Shown here one piece after another: positions 25,019-34,971 of a stretch of DNA of 64,000 nt (position 1 is the first letter of the stretch; each line of letters opens with the position of its first letter). Position numbers and translations under genes: made by a program. Under the pieces are notes generated by a model that saw nothing but the letters and a program-made list of their open reading frames with translations, did no database searches and was not told the origin of the DNA. The stretch is from JAVVSR01 sp036654095. GTDB taxonomy: Bacteria; Bacillota; Clostridia; Christensenellales; CAG-917. The stretch lies in assembly GCA_036654095.1 (NCBI GenBank), contig JAVVSR010000001.1:124001-188000 (forward strand), in the 5' to 3' direction.

Positions 25019-26713
25019 ATGTCAATACATGTACCTTCAATAAAATATGAAAGATATACGGTTGAATCGGTTGAAACAGCATTAAAACAAATAACTGTTG
25101 AACTTAAAAATGCAAAATCTGCTGATGAAATTATTAAATTAAGAAAAGAAGCTGAAGAAATTTTAATTAATTTTTCGACTGCTTCCACTATTGCATATGT
25201 TCGCTTTACACAAAATACTCGTGATGAATTTTATTTAAACGAAAAAAACTATTATGATGAAGTGGCTCCTATTTTATCGGGATATGTAATAACAATGATT
25301 AAAGAAATTATGTCAAGTCCTTTTGCCGATGAAGTATTTTCTAAGTTGCCAAAACCTCTCAAAAGTATGTATGAGTGCAAAATTAAGTCTTTTGATGAAA
25401 AAATCATTGAGGATATGCAATTAGAGGCTACAATCGTTACCGAATATAGCAAACTTATGAGCGAAATGAGCTTTGATTTTAATGGCGAGAAAATGCCATT
25501 AGCAATGCTTAAAAAGTATATGCAAGATAAGGATAGGTCGGTTCGCGAAAAAGCATATAATGTTTTGGGCGAAACACTTCAAGCCAACAGCAAAGCGCTT
25601 GATGAATTGTTTGATAAACTTGTTAAAATTCGTACGAAAATGGCGCGTAAACTTGGATACGAAAACTATATTGAATTAGGTTACAATATAATGGAGCGTA
25701 TTTGTTACAATCAAAAAGACGTTGAAAAAATGCGCGCAAATATTTTGAAAGACATTGTGCCGATTATTACAAAACTACGCGTTTCGCGCGCTAAGCAAAT
25801 GGGCATTGACGAAATGAAAATTTACGACTATGAAAGCGAGTTTGCAAATGGTGACCCGACGCCTGTGCTTAATGACGAGGATATGTTTGAAGCAGGCAAG
25901 CAAATGTATCACGAAATGAACCCTAATACTGCTGACTTTATTGACGAAATGCTCGCTAACGAGGCATTTGATTACAAATGTCGCGATGGAAAGTGGGGCG
26001 GTGGTTATATGACCGAATTTCAAAGATATAAACAACAATTTATTTTGGCAAATTTTAACGGAACATCTGCTGACGTTGATGTTTTGACGCATGAAGTAGG
26101 CCACGCGTTTGCAGGTTTTATGCTAAATAAAAACGACGTCGATTATGAGATAAATATGGGCGGAATGGAAACTGCCGAAACTCACTCTATGAGTATGGAA
26201 TTTTTCTGTTGGAAATGGATGGATAAGTTCTTTGGCGAACGCGCAAATGATTATCGATATAAACACTTGCTTGAATGTTTTTCATTTTTGACTTATGGTA
26301 TTATTGTCGATTATTTCCAACACGTTGTTTATGCTAATCCAGATATGACGCCTGCCGAAAGAAATGCTGCTTGGGCTGAAATGGAAAAACAATTTAGACC
26401 ATATATGAATGCAAATGGCATTACCTATCTTGAAAATGGCACAAGGTGGCAATATCAAGCGCACATTTATGAACGTCCTTTTTATTATATTGATTACGTT
26501 ATCGCGCAAACTACTGCTTTACAGTTTTTAATTGAAAGTCAAAAGGATTATGACAACGCCTTTAAGCGCTATTATGAATTGCTTGAGCAGGGCGGAGCAA
26601 AGTTTTATACAACATTATTAAAAGAGGCTAATTTAAAATCTCCTTTTGAAGAAGGCGCATTGCGTGATGTTGCTATAGAAATTGAACAACTTGTTGAAAA
26701 ATTAGGAAAATAA
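25019..26713 (+). CDS. M3 family oligoendopeptidase (PepF-like)
   Basis: Cytoplasmic zinc metallopeptidase that cleaves short peptides. The 564-residue protein has the zinc site HEVGH in DVLTHEVGHAFAG (about 360-364), with the third ligand Glu in the downstream ETHSMSMEFF helix; the remainder is the all-helical M3 fold. There is no signal peptide. GAGGTGA precedes the ATG. The ABC exporter begins 4 bases after the stop, so the genes are probably co-transcribed; the exporter could move peptides or drugs, but no direct link is shown. Confidence 0.93.
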   Translation: MSIHVPSIKYERYTVESVETALKQITVELKNAKSADEIIKLRKEAEEILINFSTASTIAYVRFTQNTRDEFYLNEKNYYDEVAPILSGYVITMIKEIMSSPFADEVFSKLPKPLKSMYECKIKSFDEKIIEDMQLEATIVTEYSKLMSEMSFDFNGEKMPLAMLKKYMQDKDRSVREKAYNVLGETLQANSKALDELFDKLVKIRTKMARKLGYENYIELGYNIMERICYNQKDVEKMRANILKDIVPIITKLRVSRAKQMGIDEMKIYDYESEFANGDPTPVLNDEDMFEAGKQMYHEMNPNTADFIDEMLANEAFDYKCRDGKWGGGYMTEFQRYKQQFILANFNGTSADVDVLTHEVGHAFAGFMLNKNDVDYEINMGGMETAETHSMSMEFFCWKWMDKFFGERANDYRYKHLLECFSFLTYGIIVDYFQHVVYANPDMTPAERNAAWAEMEKQFRPYMNANGITYLENGTRWQYQAHIYERPFYYIDYVIAQTTALQFLIESQKDYDNAFKRYYELLEQGGAKFYTTLLKEANLKSPFEEGALRDVAIEIEQLVEKLGK

Positions 26714-26716
26714 ATA

Positions 26717-28441
26717 ATGATTAGAATTTTTAAACTTCTTAAAACGCAAAAAGTATCTGTTTTTTTAATGATGTTTTTGTTAATTGTTTATTCGCTTGCT
26801 AATCTATTGTTACCTGCAATTATGAGTAGTATTGTAAATAACGGTATTAACGGCGGAAATTTAGATTATGTTATTAAATACAGTTTGCTTATGCTTGCAA
26901 TCGCGACAGTAAGCGTAATTACCTGTTTGCTTGCAACAAAAATAGCTGCAAAAATTATTGGTTTTTTTACAACCGAACTAAGCAACAAAATTTTTAAAAA
27001 AACGCTATCTCTCAATAATACCGAATTTTCTAAAATTGGGGCAAGCGCGCTTTTGACACGCTCAACAGAAGATGTAAATATGATTTCCGACGTTTTAATT
27101 ACAATTTTGTATGTCGCGGCAACTGTTCCAACACTTTTTATCGGTGGCGTTATTTTGTCGCTTAGAGAAGATGTCGCGCTTTCAATGATTATGTTTATGA
27201 TTGTGCCTATATTACTTATAATTGTTAAGGTAATCGGACGGAAAATTCTTCCGCGGTGGGAAGTCGCCGACAAGTTTATTGATGACCAAAACCAAATTGT
27301 CCGTGAACGAATGAATGGCATACGCGTTATCCGCGCATATAACAAGGAAGGTTTTGAACATAAACGTTTAGTTAATTCTACAAACGATATGGCTGAAAAT
27401 ATTATTAAAGCAAACACCATTACGGGTATACTTGGGCCTTTGGCAATGCTTATTTTAAATTTTATAACCGTGCTTATAACTTATGTTGGCGCAATTCGAT
27501 TGGGTATTAATGGAACAATTAGCGCAGGCAGTATTATCGCCGTTATACAGTATGTTGGGCTTATGTTGTCGGCAATAGTTGAGGTTTCGTTTATGATGGT
27601 TTTTTTGCCAAAAATCAAGGTAAACTGCAACCGTATGAATGAGGTTTTTGACCTGCCCGAGCCGATTGAGCCTGAAGATGATTTAACAAAAGAAATTAAA
27701 GGAAATATTAGCTTGCAAGATGTTTCGTTTTGTTATGACGGGGCAGATGAACCTGCAATATCTAATATAAATATGGAAATTAAAGCAGGCGAAACGGTGT
27801 CGTTTATTGGTGGCACTGGGTCGGGTAAAAGTACAATTTTGAATGTACTTTTAAAGTTTAACCCAATTACTAGTGGCAAAATATTGGTTGAGGGCATAGA
27901 TTTATGTAATATTTCAAATAAACGTATTAGGCAAAATATTTCGGTTGCTATGCAAAAAAGCGTTATATTGAAAGGTTCGCTTGAGCATAACATTAAACTC
28001 GGAAAGCCCGACGCTACATATGATGAAATGAAAAGCGCATCACAAGTGGCTCAGCTTGAAAATTATATCGAAAGTTTACCCGACAAGTATAACCATTTAT
28101 TGGAACAAAATGGTACAAATATTTCAGGTGGGCAAAAACAGCGTGTCGCTATCGCGCGCGCCGTTATAAAAAATGCGCCTATTTATGTTTTTGACGACAG
28201 TTTTTCTGCGCTAGATTTTTTAACCGAAAGTAATTTGCGCAGGGGATTAAATGATGTGCTTAAAGGGAAAACTCAAATTATAATTACACAAAGGGTAGCT
28301 ACCGCAATGGGCGCTGAAAGCATTTATGTTTTAGATAAAGGCAAAATTGTCGGTCATGGTAATCATCGTTCATTGCTTGTAAACTGTCCGATATATAAGG
28401 AAATTTACGACTCGCAAATAGGAGGTGATTTAAATGAGTAA
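26717..28441 (+). CDS. Heterodimeric ABC exporter, degenerate-site half
   Basis: A 574-residue half-transporter: six membrane segments (about 1-300), then a nucleotide-binding domain with Walker A GGTGSGKST (about 365-373), signature NISGGQKQR (about 466-474) and Walker B IYVFDDSFSALD. The catalytic Glu is Asp, and the switch His is Gln (IITQRVA). These are the usual changes of the non-hydrolytic site in TM287/288- and BmrCD-type pairs. It overlaps the partner gene by 8 bases. Family members export drugs, lipids or peptides; the substrate is unknown. Confidence 0.92.
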   Translation: MIRIFKLLKTQKVSVFLMMFLLIVYSLANLLLPAIMSSIVNNGINGGNLDYVIKYSLLMLAIATVSVITCLLATKIAAKIIGFFTTELSNKIFKKTLSLNNTEFSKIGASALLTRSTEDVNMISDVLITILYVAATVPTLFIGGVILSLREDVALSMIMFMIVPILLIIVKVIGRKILPRWEVADKFIDDQNQIVRERMNGIRVIRAYNKEGFEHKRLVNSTNDMAENIIKANTITGILGPLAMLILNFITVLITYVGAIRLGINGTISAGSIIAVIQYVGLMLSAIVEVSFMMVFLPKIKVNCNRMNEVFDLPEPIEPEDDLTKEIKGNISLQDVSFCYDGADEPAISNINMEIKAGETVSFIGGTGSGKSTILNVLLKFNPITSGKILVEGIDLCNISNKRIRQNISVAMQKSVILKGSLEHNIKLGKPDATYDEMKSASQVAQLENYIESLPDKYNHLLEQNGTNISGGQKQRVAIARAVIKNAPIYVFDDSFSALDFLTESNLRRGLNDVLKGKTQIIITQRVATAMGAESIYVLDKGKIVGHGNHRSLLVNCPIYKEIYDSQIGGDLNE

Positions 28442-30242
28442 CAATACGCCATCTATTGCGCCTGAAAAACAAAAATTTGATTTTAAAATTTTTAAAAAAA
28501 TATTTGTCAGCGCGAAAACTATTAGAAATGGTTTAACAATAGCGTCAATATTTTCGTTGCTTAGCATTTTAATCGTAATGTACGCGCCTATGCTTATGGG
28601 TGACATTATCGATGAAATAAATACCTATTGGAAAGTCGTTTCAGCTGGTGGTTCGGCTACGCTTGATATGCCGTTTATCGGGAAAATGTCGCTTATATTA
28701 ATTCTTTTATATGCTTTAGCCGCTGGATTTTCGATTGTTAAAATGTTTAAAATGAACAATACGGTTAGTCGTCATTTTACCGCGTCTACTCGTATAGATT
28801 TATCAAGTAAACTTTGTAAACTTCCCGTAAGTTACGTCGACACCACTACAAATGGCGAATTTATTTCGCGTATGACAAACGACGTATCGGTAATCGGCAA
28901 CACTGTACATAATGTAATTGACCTAGTTATTCAAGGCATTTTTCAACTGCTACTTTTGTCGATAATGATGATTGCTATAAACTGGGCCATGGCAATTATA
29001 GTTTTGACGGTTATCCCCGTGTCTGTCGTTATGGCGGCAATCCTTGCGCATAAAAGCGAAAAATATTGGGCCGCTATGCATAAATCTAACGGCGAAATCA
29101 ACGGCATTGTTGAGGAAAGTTATGCTAATTTTGCCTTAATTAAAGCTTTTAATGCGGAAAACTCTCAAGCAAATATTCACGGAGAGATTACATTAAAACG
29201 TAAAACTTCACTTTATAAAGCTACATTCTATTCGCAAATTGTTCAACCTGTTATTTCGTACACAAATAAGATTGCCTATGTTCTGGTTTGTATTCTTGGC
29301 GGATATTTTGCAATTAATGGAATAATTACCGTGGGTGATGTGATTGCAATTATTTTGTATTCGCAAATGCTTTCGCAACCACTGATGGGCATAGCTAATG
29401 GCCTAAGTATGCTTCAGCATACCACTGTCGCAACTAAGCGTGTTTATGAAATTTTAGATAAAGATGAAATGGTGGATACAAACAGCGGTGAAAATTTTAA
29501 TGGCACTGGCGATGTATCGTTTCATGATGTATCATTTAGTTACAAGCAAAATGAACCTTTGATTAAAAATCTTAATGTTGAAGTTAAAAGCGGTCAAAAA
29601 GTAGCTATTGTCGGGCCGACAGGCGCTGGGAAAACCACACTTGTAAACCTCTTAATGCGATTTTACGATGTCGATAAAGGCAAAATTATGATTGATGGCG
29701 TTAATATTGACGAAGTTCCGCGCGATAAAGTTAGAAATGAATTTGCTATGGTTTTGCAAGATACTTGGCTTTTTAACGGAACTGTATTTGACAATGTTGC
29801 GTACGGAAAAGATGGCGCGACTATGGACGAAGTTGTGGAAGCTTGTGATATGAGTTATTGTGACCACTTCATTCGTACATTACCCAACGGATATAATACC
29901 ATTATTAATGACGATACAACTAATTTATCGGGTGGACAAAAACAATTATTGACAATCGCTCGAGCTTTTTTGTCTGACAGAAAAATGCTTATTTTAGATG
30001 AAGCAACATCAAGTGTTGACACGCGAACAGAAATTTTAATTCAAAAGGCAATGAATAAGCTTATGAAGGGACGTACTTGCTTTGTAATCGCTCATCGTTT
30101 ATCAACAATTATTGATGCCGATTTAATATTGGTTATTGACAATGGCGATATTGTCGAGAAGGGCACTCATAGCGAACTTTTATTGGCAAATGGCTTGTAT
30201 GCTAAAATTTATAACAGTCAGTATAGTTTAATAAAAATGTAA
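28434..30242 (+). CDS. Heterodimeric ABC exporter, catalytic half
   Basis: A 602-residue half-transporter with six membrane segments (about 35-320) and a canonical ATPase: Walker A GPTGAGKTT (about 394-402), signature NLSGGQKQLL, Walker B MLILDEATSSVD with the catalytic Glu (about 523), and the switch His in VIAHRLSTI. GGAGGTG lies 6 bases before the ATG, inside the first half-transporter gene. It complements the degenerate partner just upstream, so the two should form one heterodimer with a single consensus hydrolysis site. Confidence 0.93.
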   Translation: MSNNTPSIAPEKQKFDFKIFKKIFVSAKTIRNGLTIASIFSLLSILIVMYAPMLMGDIIDEINTYWKVVSAGGSATLDMPFIGKMSLILILLYALAAGFSIVKMFKMNNTVSRHFTASTRIDLSSKLCKLPVSYVDTTTNGEFISRMTNDVSVIGNTVHNVIDLVIQGIFQLLLLSIMMIAINWAMAIIVLTVIPVSVVMAAILAHKSEKYWAAMHKSNGEINGIVEESYANFALIKAFNAENSQANIHGEITLKRKTSLYKATFYSQIVQPVISYTNKIAYVLVCILGGYFAINGIITVGDVIAIILYSQMLSQPLMGIANGLSMLQHTTVATKRVYEILDKDEMVDTNSGENFNGTGDVSFHDVSFSYKQNEPLIKNLNVEVKSGQKVAIVGPTGAGKTTLVNLLMRFYDVDKGKIMIDGVNIDEVPRDKVRNEFAMVLQDTWLFNGTVFDNVAYGKDGATMDEVVEACDMSYCDHFIRTLPNGYNTIINDDTTNLSGGQKQLLTIARAFLSDRKMLILDEATSSVDTRTEILIQKAMNKLMKGRTCFVIAHRLSTIIDADLILVIDNGDIVEKGTHSELLLANGLYAKIYNSQYSLIKM

Positions 30243-30587
30243 ATGTAAATTGCTGATTATATTACTTTGTGTTACGTTAAAATTTTATATTTGTTAAGTT
30301 TTATATAATATTTTGCTTTAATATTTTTTTAAAACCAAATATTGTAATTTATATAAAAAATAATATTACATAAATATAATGCAAGATAACAATTATTAAA
30401 GTATTATTATGGTTCTATTGTATTTTAAGTATAAATTTGTAATATGTTGGTATTTTTATAGTTAATATTTAAATATCCTTAATATACTCAAGTAAATTAA
30501 TGTACTTTAGTGCAATTTTTATCTAAAATACTTTACAAAAAATATTTACTTATGATATAATGTATTCAAAATATAGGAGGTACTGTT
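30243..30587. other. 345-base AT-rich spacer
   Basis: No gene seen on either strand. It holds the gdh promoter: TTTACA (30532-30537), 18-base spacer, TATAAT (30556-30561), and the AGGAGG ribosome site. No clear terminator for the exporter operon was found. Confidence 0.6.
30532..30561 (+). promoter_or_regulatory. Promoter of gdhA
   Basis: TTTACA then TATAAT with an 18-base spacer, about 26 bases before the ATG. Confidence 0.6.
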
Positions 30588-31841
30588 ATGGAAAAATATA
30601 ATCCGTATGATAATTTTATTTCAGTTCTTGACAAAGCTGCAAAAATCGTCGGTTACAAAGATGAAGATTATCTATCATTAAAGTATCCTGAACGTGAATT
30701 AAAAGTTTCAATTCCAGTTAAAATGGACAACGGCTCAATTAAAATCTTTGAGGGCTTTCGCGTACAACACTCAACGCTTCGTGGCCCGGGAAAAGGTGGC
30801 GTTAGGTTTCATCAAGGTGTCAATATTGATGAGGTTAGAGCGCTTGCCGCTTGGATGACATTTAAATGCGCGGTAGTTAATATTCCATATGGCGGTGCAA
30901 AAGGCGGGGTTATTTGTAATCCGCGTGAGCTTAGCGATAGTGAACTTGAACGCATTACTCGTCGGTACACAACTATGATTTTGCCTATTATCGGGCCCGA
31001 AAAAGATATTCCAGCGCCTGACCTTGGCACAAACGCGCAAACGATGGATTGGATGATGGATACTTATAGTATGCAAAAAGGGTATACAGTAGCAGGTGTT
31101 GTCACGGGAAAGCATATTGAAGTTGGCGGCGCTCGCGGAAGAAACGAGGCCACAGGCAGAGGTTTGACATTTATCACACTGGAACTTTTAAATAAATTAA
31201 ATATTCAACCTAAGGATGTTCGCGTTGCAATTCAAGGTATGGGCAATGTTGGCAGTATATCGGCAAGGCTCCTCTACGACGAAGGCGCAAAAATTGTTGC
31301 TGTTTCAGATGTAAGTGGCGGTATTTACAACAAAAATGGCTTAAATATTCCAGAAATTGTTGAATATACCAATAAAGGTAAAAACTTATTAGACGGCTAC
31401 AAGGGCGATTTTACTCGAATTACAAATAGCCAACTTATCACCTGTGATTGTGATATTGTTATACCTGCCGCACTTGAAAATCAAATTACCGAGGAAAATG
31501 CACGCGATGTTAAAGCTAAAATTATTGTTGAAGCTGCAAACGGGCCAACAACTGTTGAAGCGGACGCTATTCTCGCGGAAAAGGGCGTTACAATTATTCC
31601 CGATATTTTATCAAACTCGGGAGGCGTTATTGTTTCATACTGTGAATGGGTGCAAAATATTCAGTCGTTAATGTGGGAGGAAACCGAAGTTAATAATATG
31701 CTTAAAAATATTATACTTCGAGCTTTTGAACAGGTTTACGCTGCGCAAAAGGAATATAATGTTTCCTATCGTATAGCGGCGTATACAGTCGCTCTTAAGC
31801 GATTAGTATCTGCTGGTAAACTTAGGGGCATATATCCATAA
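30588..31841 (+). CDS. gdhA: Glutamate dehydrogenase (Glu/Leu/Phe/Val family)
   Basis: Interconverts glutamate and 2-oxoglutarate plus ammonia with NAD(P). The 417-residue protein shows the substrate-domain motifs RGPGKGGVRFH and the catalytic Lys segment NIPYGGAKGGV (about 101-111), the PAPDLGTN segment, and the Rossmann motif GMGNVGS (about 219-225). The length equals the hexameric small GDH class. AGGAGG ribosome site. It has its own promoter and terminator, so it is monocistronic. In anaerobes of this type it usually runs towards glutamate fermentation or nitrogen assimilation; the direction cannot be read here. Confidence 0.95.
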   Translation: MEKYNPYDNFISVLDKAAKIVGYKDEDYLSLKYPERELKVSIPVKMDNGSIKIFEGFRVQHSTLRGPGKGGVRFHQGVNIDEVRALAAWMTFKCAVVNIPYGGAKGGVICNPRELSDSELERITRRYTTMILPIIGPEKDIPAPDLGTNAQTMDWMMDTYSMQKGYTVAGVVTGKHIEVGGARGRNEATGRGLTFITLELLNKLNIQPKDVRVAIQGMGNVGSISARLLYDEGAKIVAVSDVSGGIYNKNGLNIPEIVEYTNKGKNLLDGYKGDFTRITNSQLITCDCDIVIPAALENQITEENARDVKAKIIVEAANGPTTVEADAILAEKGVTIIPDILSNSGGVIVSYCEWVQNIQSLMWEETEVNNMLKNIILRAFEQVYAAQKEYNVSYRIAAYTVALKRLVSAGKLRGIYP

Positions 31842-31866
31842 CAACAAAAAAAGTAATAACTGTTTC

Positions 31867-31893
31867 AAAAATATCGCATTATGCGATATTTTT
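31867..31893 (+). terminator. Intrinsic terminator of gdhA
   Basis: AAAAATATCGCA (31867-31878) pairs perfectly with TGCGATATTTTT (31882-31893). Confidence 0.8.
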
Positions 31894-31992
31894 GCATAAA
31901 CTCGGATATATATGTATTATTTATAAAAAAGTTATGTTTTATAATGTTTTTAAACATTTTTTATGTTATTATAATTTATTTTTGCTGACAGC

Positions 31993-32019
31993 TTGACAGA
32001 TTATGCTATATAATATACT
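31993..32019 (+). promoter_or_regulatory. Promoter of the citrate synthase gene
   Basis: Perfect TTGACA (31993-31998); TATACT at 32014-32019 gives a 15-base spacer, while TACTAT two bases on gives 17. Confidence 0.5.
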
Positions 32020-32051
32020 ATAAATTTATTCTAAGTTCGATAGGAGGTAAT

Positions 32052-33431
32052 ATGCCTAATTCAACAAAATTTGAACACGTATCACAAGAAATGTCAGACA
32101 AAATATGTAGTTTGTCCGAAATGGCAGCAAAAAGTACATTAATTGCGCCTGAATTTTATAGTAAATACGATGTCAAACGCGGTCTGCGTGATATTAATGG
32201 CGTTGGTGTTTTAGCGGGATTAACCGAAATTTCCGACATACAAGGTTTTGCTCGTGGGGAAAACGGCGAAAAAATACCTGCCGAAGGTGTATTGCGTTAT
32301 CGCGGTATCCGTATTGAAGAGCTTGTTGACGGGATTAGCAAAGAGGGGCGATTTGGCTTTGAGGAAGTCGCATATTTGCTTTTATTTGGAAATTTACCCA
32401 AAGAAGACGATTTGAAAGATTTTAAACGCATTTTGCGTTCGTTTAGAAGCCTTCCCGACTCGTTTGTTAGGGATATTATTATGAAAGCTCCATCTGGCGA
32501 TATGATGAATGTGCTTTCAAGATGTTGCTTAGTTTTATATTCGTACGACAATCGAGCAGATGATACTTCAATTCAAAACGTTTTGAGGCAGTGTTTACAA
32601 TTAATTTCGCAGCTTCCAATGCTTTCTGTTTATGGATATCGCTCGCATAAGCATTATCATTGCGATGAAAGTTTAATTATTCATAAGCCTTTACCTAAAA
32701 ACTCTATTGCCGAAAACATACTTCATCTTCTGCGCGTTGATAGCAAATTTACCGAACTTGAAGCGAAAGTCTTAGATATTTGCCTTATTTTGCACGCTGA
32801 ACATGGCGGTGGAAATAACAGCAGTTTTACCATGCACGTTGTCAGTTCGACGGGTACGGATACATACTCTGCAATGGCTGCATCACTTGGTTCATTAAAA
32901 GGGCCGCGTCACGGAGGCGCAAACATAAAAGTTGTTCAAATGATAAGCGATATGAAAGAAAAGTTGTCAGTATTCGACGACAAGCATATCGAACATTATT
33001 TATATAATATTCTTGACAAAAAGGCTTTTGACAAGTCGGGTTTAATTTATGGAATGGGGCACGCTGTTTATTCATTATCTGACCCGCGCGCAAACATTTT
33101 AAAAACTTATGTCAAGCGTCTAGCGGAAGAACAAAACTTTATGGACGAATACGCCATTTACGACGCGGTCGAGAGGCTAGCGCCAAAAGTAATTGCCGAT
33201 AAATGTAAAATATATAAAGGTGTTAGCGCAAATATTGACTTTTATACCGGTTTTATTTACAGTATGCTGGGCTTGCCTGTTGAATTATATACGCCAATTT
33301 TTGCCTGCGCAAGAATAGTTGGTTGGAGCGCGCATAGAATTGAAGAACTTTCAAACAACAACAAAATAATTCGTCCGGGATATGAAAGCGTATGTGAATT
33401 TGCAAATTATATTCCAATAAACGAAAGATGA
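32052..33431 (+). CDS. gltA: Citrate synthase
   Basis: Condenses acetyl-CoA and oxaloacetate into citrate. The 459-residue protein carries the three catalytic elements: the first His in ILHAEHGGGNNSSF (about 255), the second in IYGMGHAVYSLSDPR (about 337), and the Asp in NIDFYTGFIYSMLGLP (about 397). An N-terminal stretch of about 60 residues precedes the usual core, as in many clostridial citrate/methylcitrate synthases. AGGAGGT before the ATG. It is flanked by its own promoter and terminator. With malic enzyme and gdhA in the window it supports a partial TCA route to 2-oxoglutarate. Confidence 0.94.
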   Translation: MPNSTKFEHVSQEMSDKICSLSEMAAKSTLIAPEFYSKYDVKRGLRDINGVGVLAGLTEISDIQGFARGENGEKIPAEGVLRYRGIRIEELVDGISKEGRFGFEEVAYLLLFGNLPKEDDLKDFKRILRSFRSLPDSFVRDIIMKAPSGDMMNVLSRCCLVLYSYDNRADDTSIQNVLRQCLQLISQLPMLSVYGYRSHKHYHCDESLIIHKPLPKNSIAENILHLLRVDSKFTELEAKVLDICLILHAEHGGGNNSSFTMHVVSSTGTDTYSAMAASLGSLKGPRHGGANIKVVQMISDMKEKLSVFDDKHIEHYLYNILDKKAFDKSGLIYGMGHAVYSLSDPRANILKTYVKRLAEEQNFMDEYAIYDAVERLAPKVIADKCKIYKGVSANIDFYTGFIYSMLGLPVELYTPIFACARIVGWSAHRIEELSNNNKIIRPGYESVCEFANYIPINER

Positions 33432-33452
33432 TAATTTTTTATTAAACTTCTT

Positions 33453-33485
33453 AAGCGTATCGGTATATTTGATACGCTTTTTATT
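33453..33485 (+). terminator. Intrinsic terminator of the citrate synthase gene
   Basis: AAGCGTATC (33453-33461) pairs with GATACGCTT (33471-33479), followed by T residues. Confidence 0.8.
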
Positions 33486-33552
33486 TTACGAAACGTATTT
33501 TATGTTGTATTTTTAACCGCGTAACTCGCTGTTATGAAAATTTGTATAATTG

Positions 33553-33581
33553 TTGCAGTTGTAAACATATTATGTTATAAT
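33553..33581 (+). promoter_or_regulatory. Promoter of the unknown membrane protein gene
   Basis: TTGCAG (33553-33558), exact 17-base spacer, TATAAT (33576-33581); the ATG is 20 bases further, after GGAGG. Confidence 0.7.
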
Positions 33582-33601
33582 ACACTTATGGAGGATTATA
33601 T

Positions 33602-34147
33602 ATGGGTAAATTTACTTTAAAACATAAAATAGTTTTGCTCGCTACCGCATCTCTTTGGGCAATTTGGATTGTATTTATTATATATTTCCGTGACTTAATT
33701 ATGGGAAATATTAGAATGGGTACACAATTTGGCGTGCTTTTTGCGCTAACCGCGATTGTTTACGGAATGTTCTTTTTGCCAATTATCCACCCAGATATGA
33801 ACTTTATCCCCAAAAAAGTTCACGACAATAATCGTGAATTGGTATTTACATCTCGACGGACGGCATATTGCTTTTTACAGCTTATATATGTTTTCTTTTT
33901 AGGTGGCACTTCAATTTCATTGTACTTTGATACTTGGCGCATAGGCATTGGCGTTGTTGTGGCTTTATTTGTAATCTGTTTTTTAATTGTACTAGTTGTT
34001 TATGGACTTGAAATTAAAAAGTATTTTGCAATTCCCGCGCCAGATTTTGGCAAAGTTATCGTTGCTGAAGATGAAATTATTGACCAACCTGAACACGATA
34101 CAGATGCTTCAAATGGTGACGATTTAACTGAAGGAAAGCATAATTAA
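33602..34147 (+). CDS. Unrecognised four-helix membrane protein
   Basis: I do not recognise a family. The 181-residue product has four hydrophobic stretches (about 10-30, 40-62, 88-107, 110-137), a short cytoplasmic or outer loop with basic residues between helices 2 and 3 (KKVHDNNRELVFTSRR), and an acidic, probably disordered C-terminus of about 30 residues (EDEIIDQPEHDTDASNGDD). A consensus promoter and GGAGG ribosome site make it a real gene. It stands alone, about 200 bases before the rubredoxin/flavin operon. Confidence 0.7.
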   Translation: MGKFTLKHKIVLLATASLWAIWIVFIIYFRDLIMGNIRMGTQFGVLFALTAIVYGMFFLPIIHPDMNFIPKKVHDNNRELVFTSRRTAYCFLQLIYVFFLGGTSISLYFDTWRIGIGVVVALFVICFLIVLVVYGLEIKKYFAIPAPDFGKVIVAEDEIIDQPEHDTDASNGDDLTEGKHN

Positions 34148-34356
34148 ATTTTATTTAATACATTTTATTTTTTCTAATATTTAGCGATGTAAGTTGTTTT
34201 GTTTTACACTTTAAGCTATATTTTATTAGACATCTTAATAATGTTTTTTGTCATTAATTTTTTGTAAAATTTAACAAAAAACATATAAAAAGCTAATTTT
34301 AAATTTTTAAATTTAGTAATTTTGTATTTTAATTAAAAACAATAAAAGAGGTTTTT

Positions 34357-34971
34357 ATGGATAAAACAGCATTGTATTCTATTTCATACGGGTTGTATGT
34401 AGTCGGCGTTAAAGAGGGGAACCGCGATTGTGGTTGTATTGTTGACGCGTTTATGCAGTCAACCGCTGAGCCGACGACTGTTATTTTGTGTAGCATTAAA
34501 GCCAATCACACTAACAAACTTATTAAGCAAACAGGTGAATTTTCAATTTCAGTTTTGTCAAAAGATGTTGATTTTGATATAATTAAAACTTTCGGGTTGC
34601 AATCCGCCAGGGATGTAAATAAATGGGAAAACGTGGCGCATATTGAAAAATTCGGGTTGCCCGTGTTAAAAGATGCCTGCGCATACATACATTGCAAGGT
34701 TATAAACTCGGTTGAATTATCTACGCACACCGCATTTATTTGTGAGGTTTTAAATGCCGAAAAGGGCGAGGGACAACCTATTATTTATGCCGATTATCTT
34801 AAGGAAAAACGCGCTCGCGCCGAAGTTAGCGCGACTTCAAAAAAACGTTACGTATGTAGCGTTTGTGGATATGTTTATGATGGCGATGTGCCGTTTGAAA
34901 ATTTACCGTCTAGTTTTGTTTGTCCTGTTTGCAAACAACCAAAGTCGGTTTTTGAACTTAAAAATTTATAA
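34357..34971 (+). CDS. hrb: Flavin-reductase-like protein with C-terminal rubredoxin (high-molecular-weight rubredoxin)
   Basis: Residues 1-150 resemble FMN-binding flavin reductase domains (starts TALYSISYGLYVVGVKE). Residues about 165-204 are a rubredoxin: CSVCGYVYDGDVPFE...FVCPVCKQPKSVFE, four Cys ligands for one Fe, shorter than usual between the two knuckles. This fusion matches Hrb of acetogens, which passes electrons from NADH or flavin to flavodiiron proteins for oxygen or NO reduction. No flavodiiron gene is in the window. Its stop overlaps the apbE start (TAATG), so it heads a flavin-linked operon. Confidence 0.85.
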   Translation: MDKTALYSISYGLYVVGVKEGNRDCGCIVDAFMQSTAEPTTVILCSIKANHTNKLIKQTGEFSISVLSKDVDFDIIKTFGLQSARDVNKWENVAHIEKFGLPVLKDACAYIHCKVINSVELSTHTAFICEVLNAEKGEGQPIIYADYLKEKRARAEVSATSKKRYVCSVCGYVYDGDVPFENLPSSFVCPVCKQPKSVFELKNL

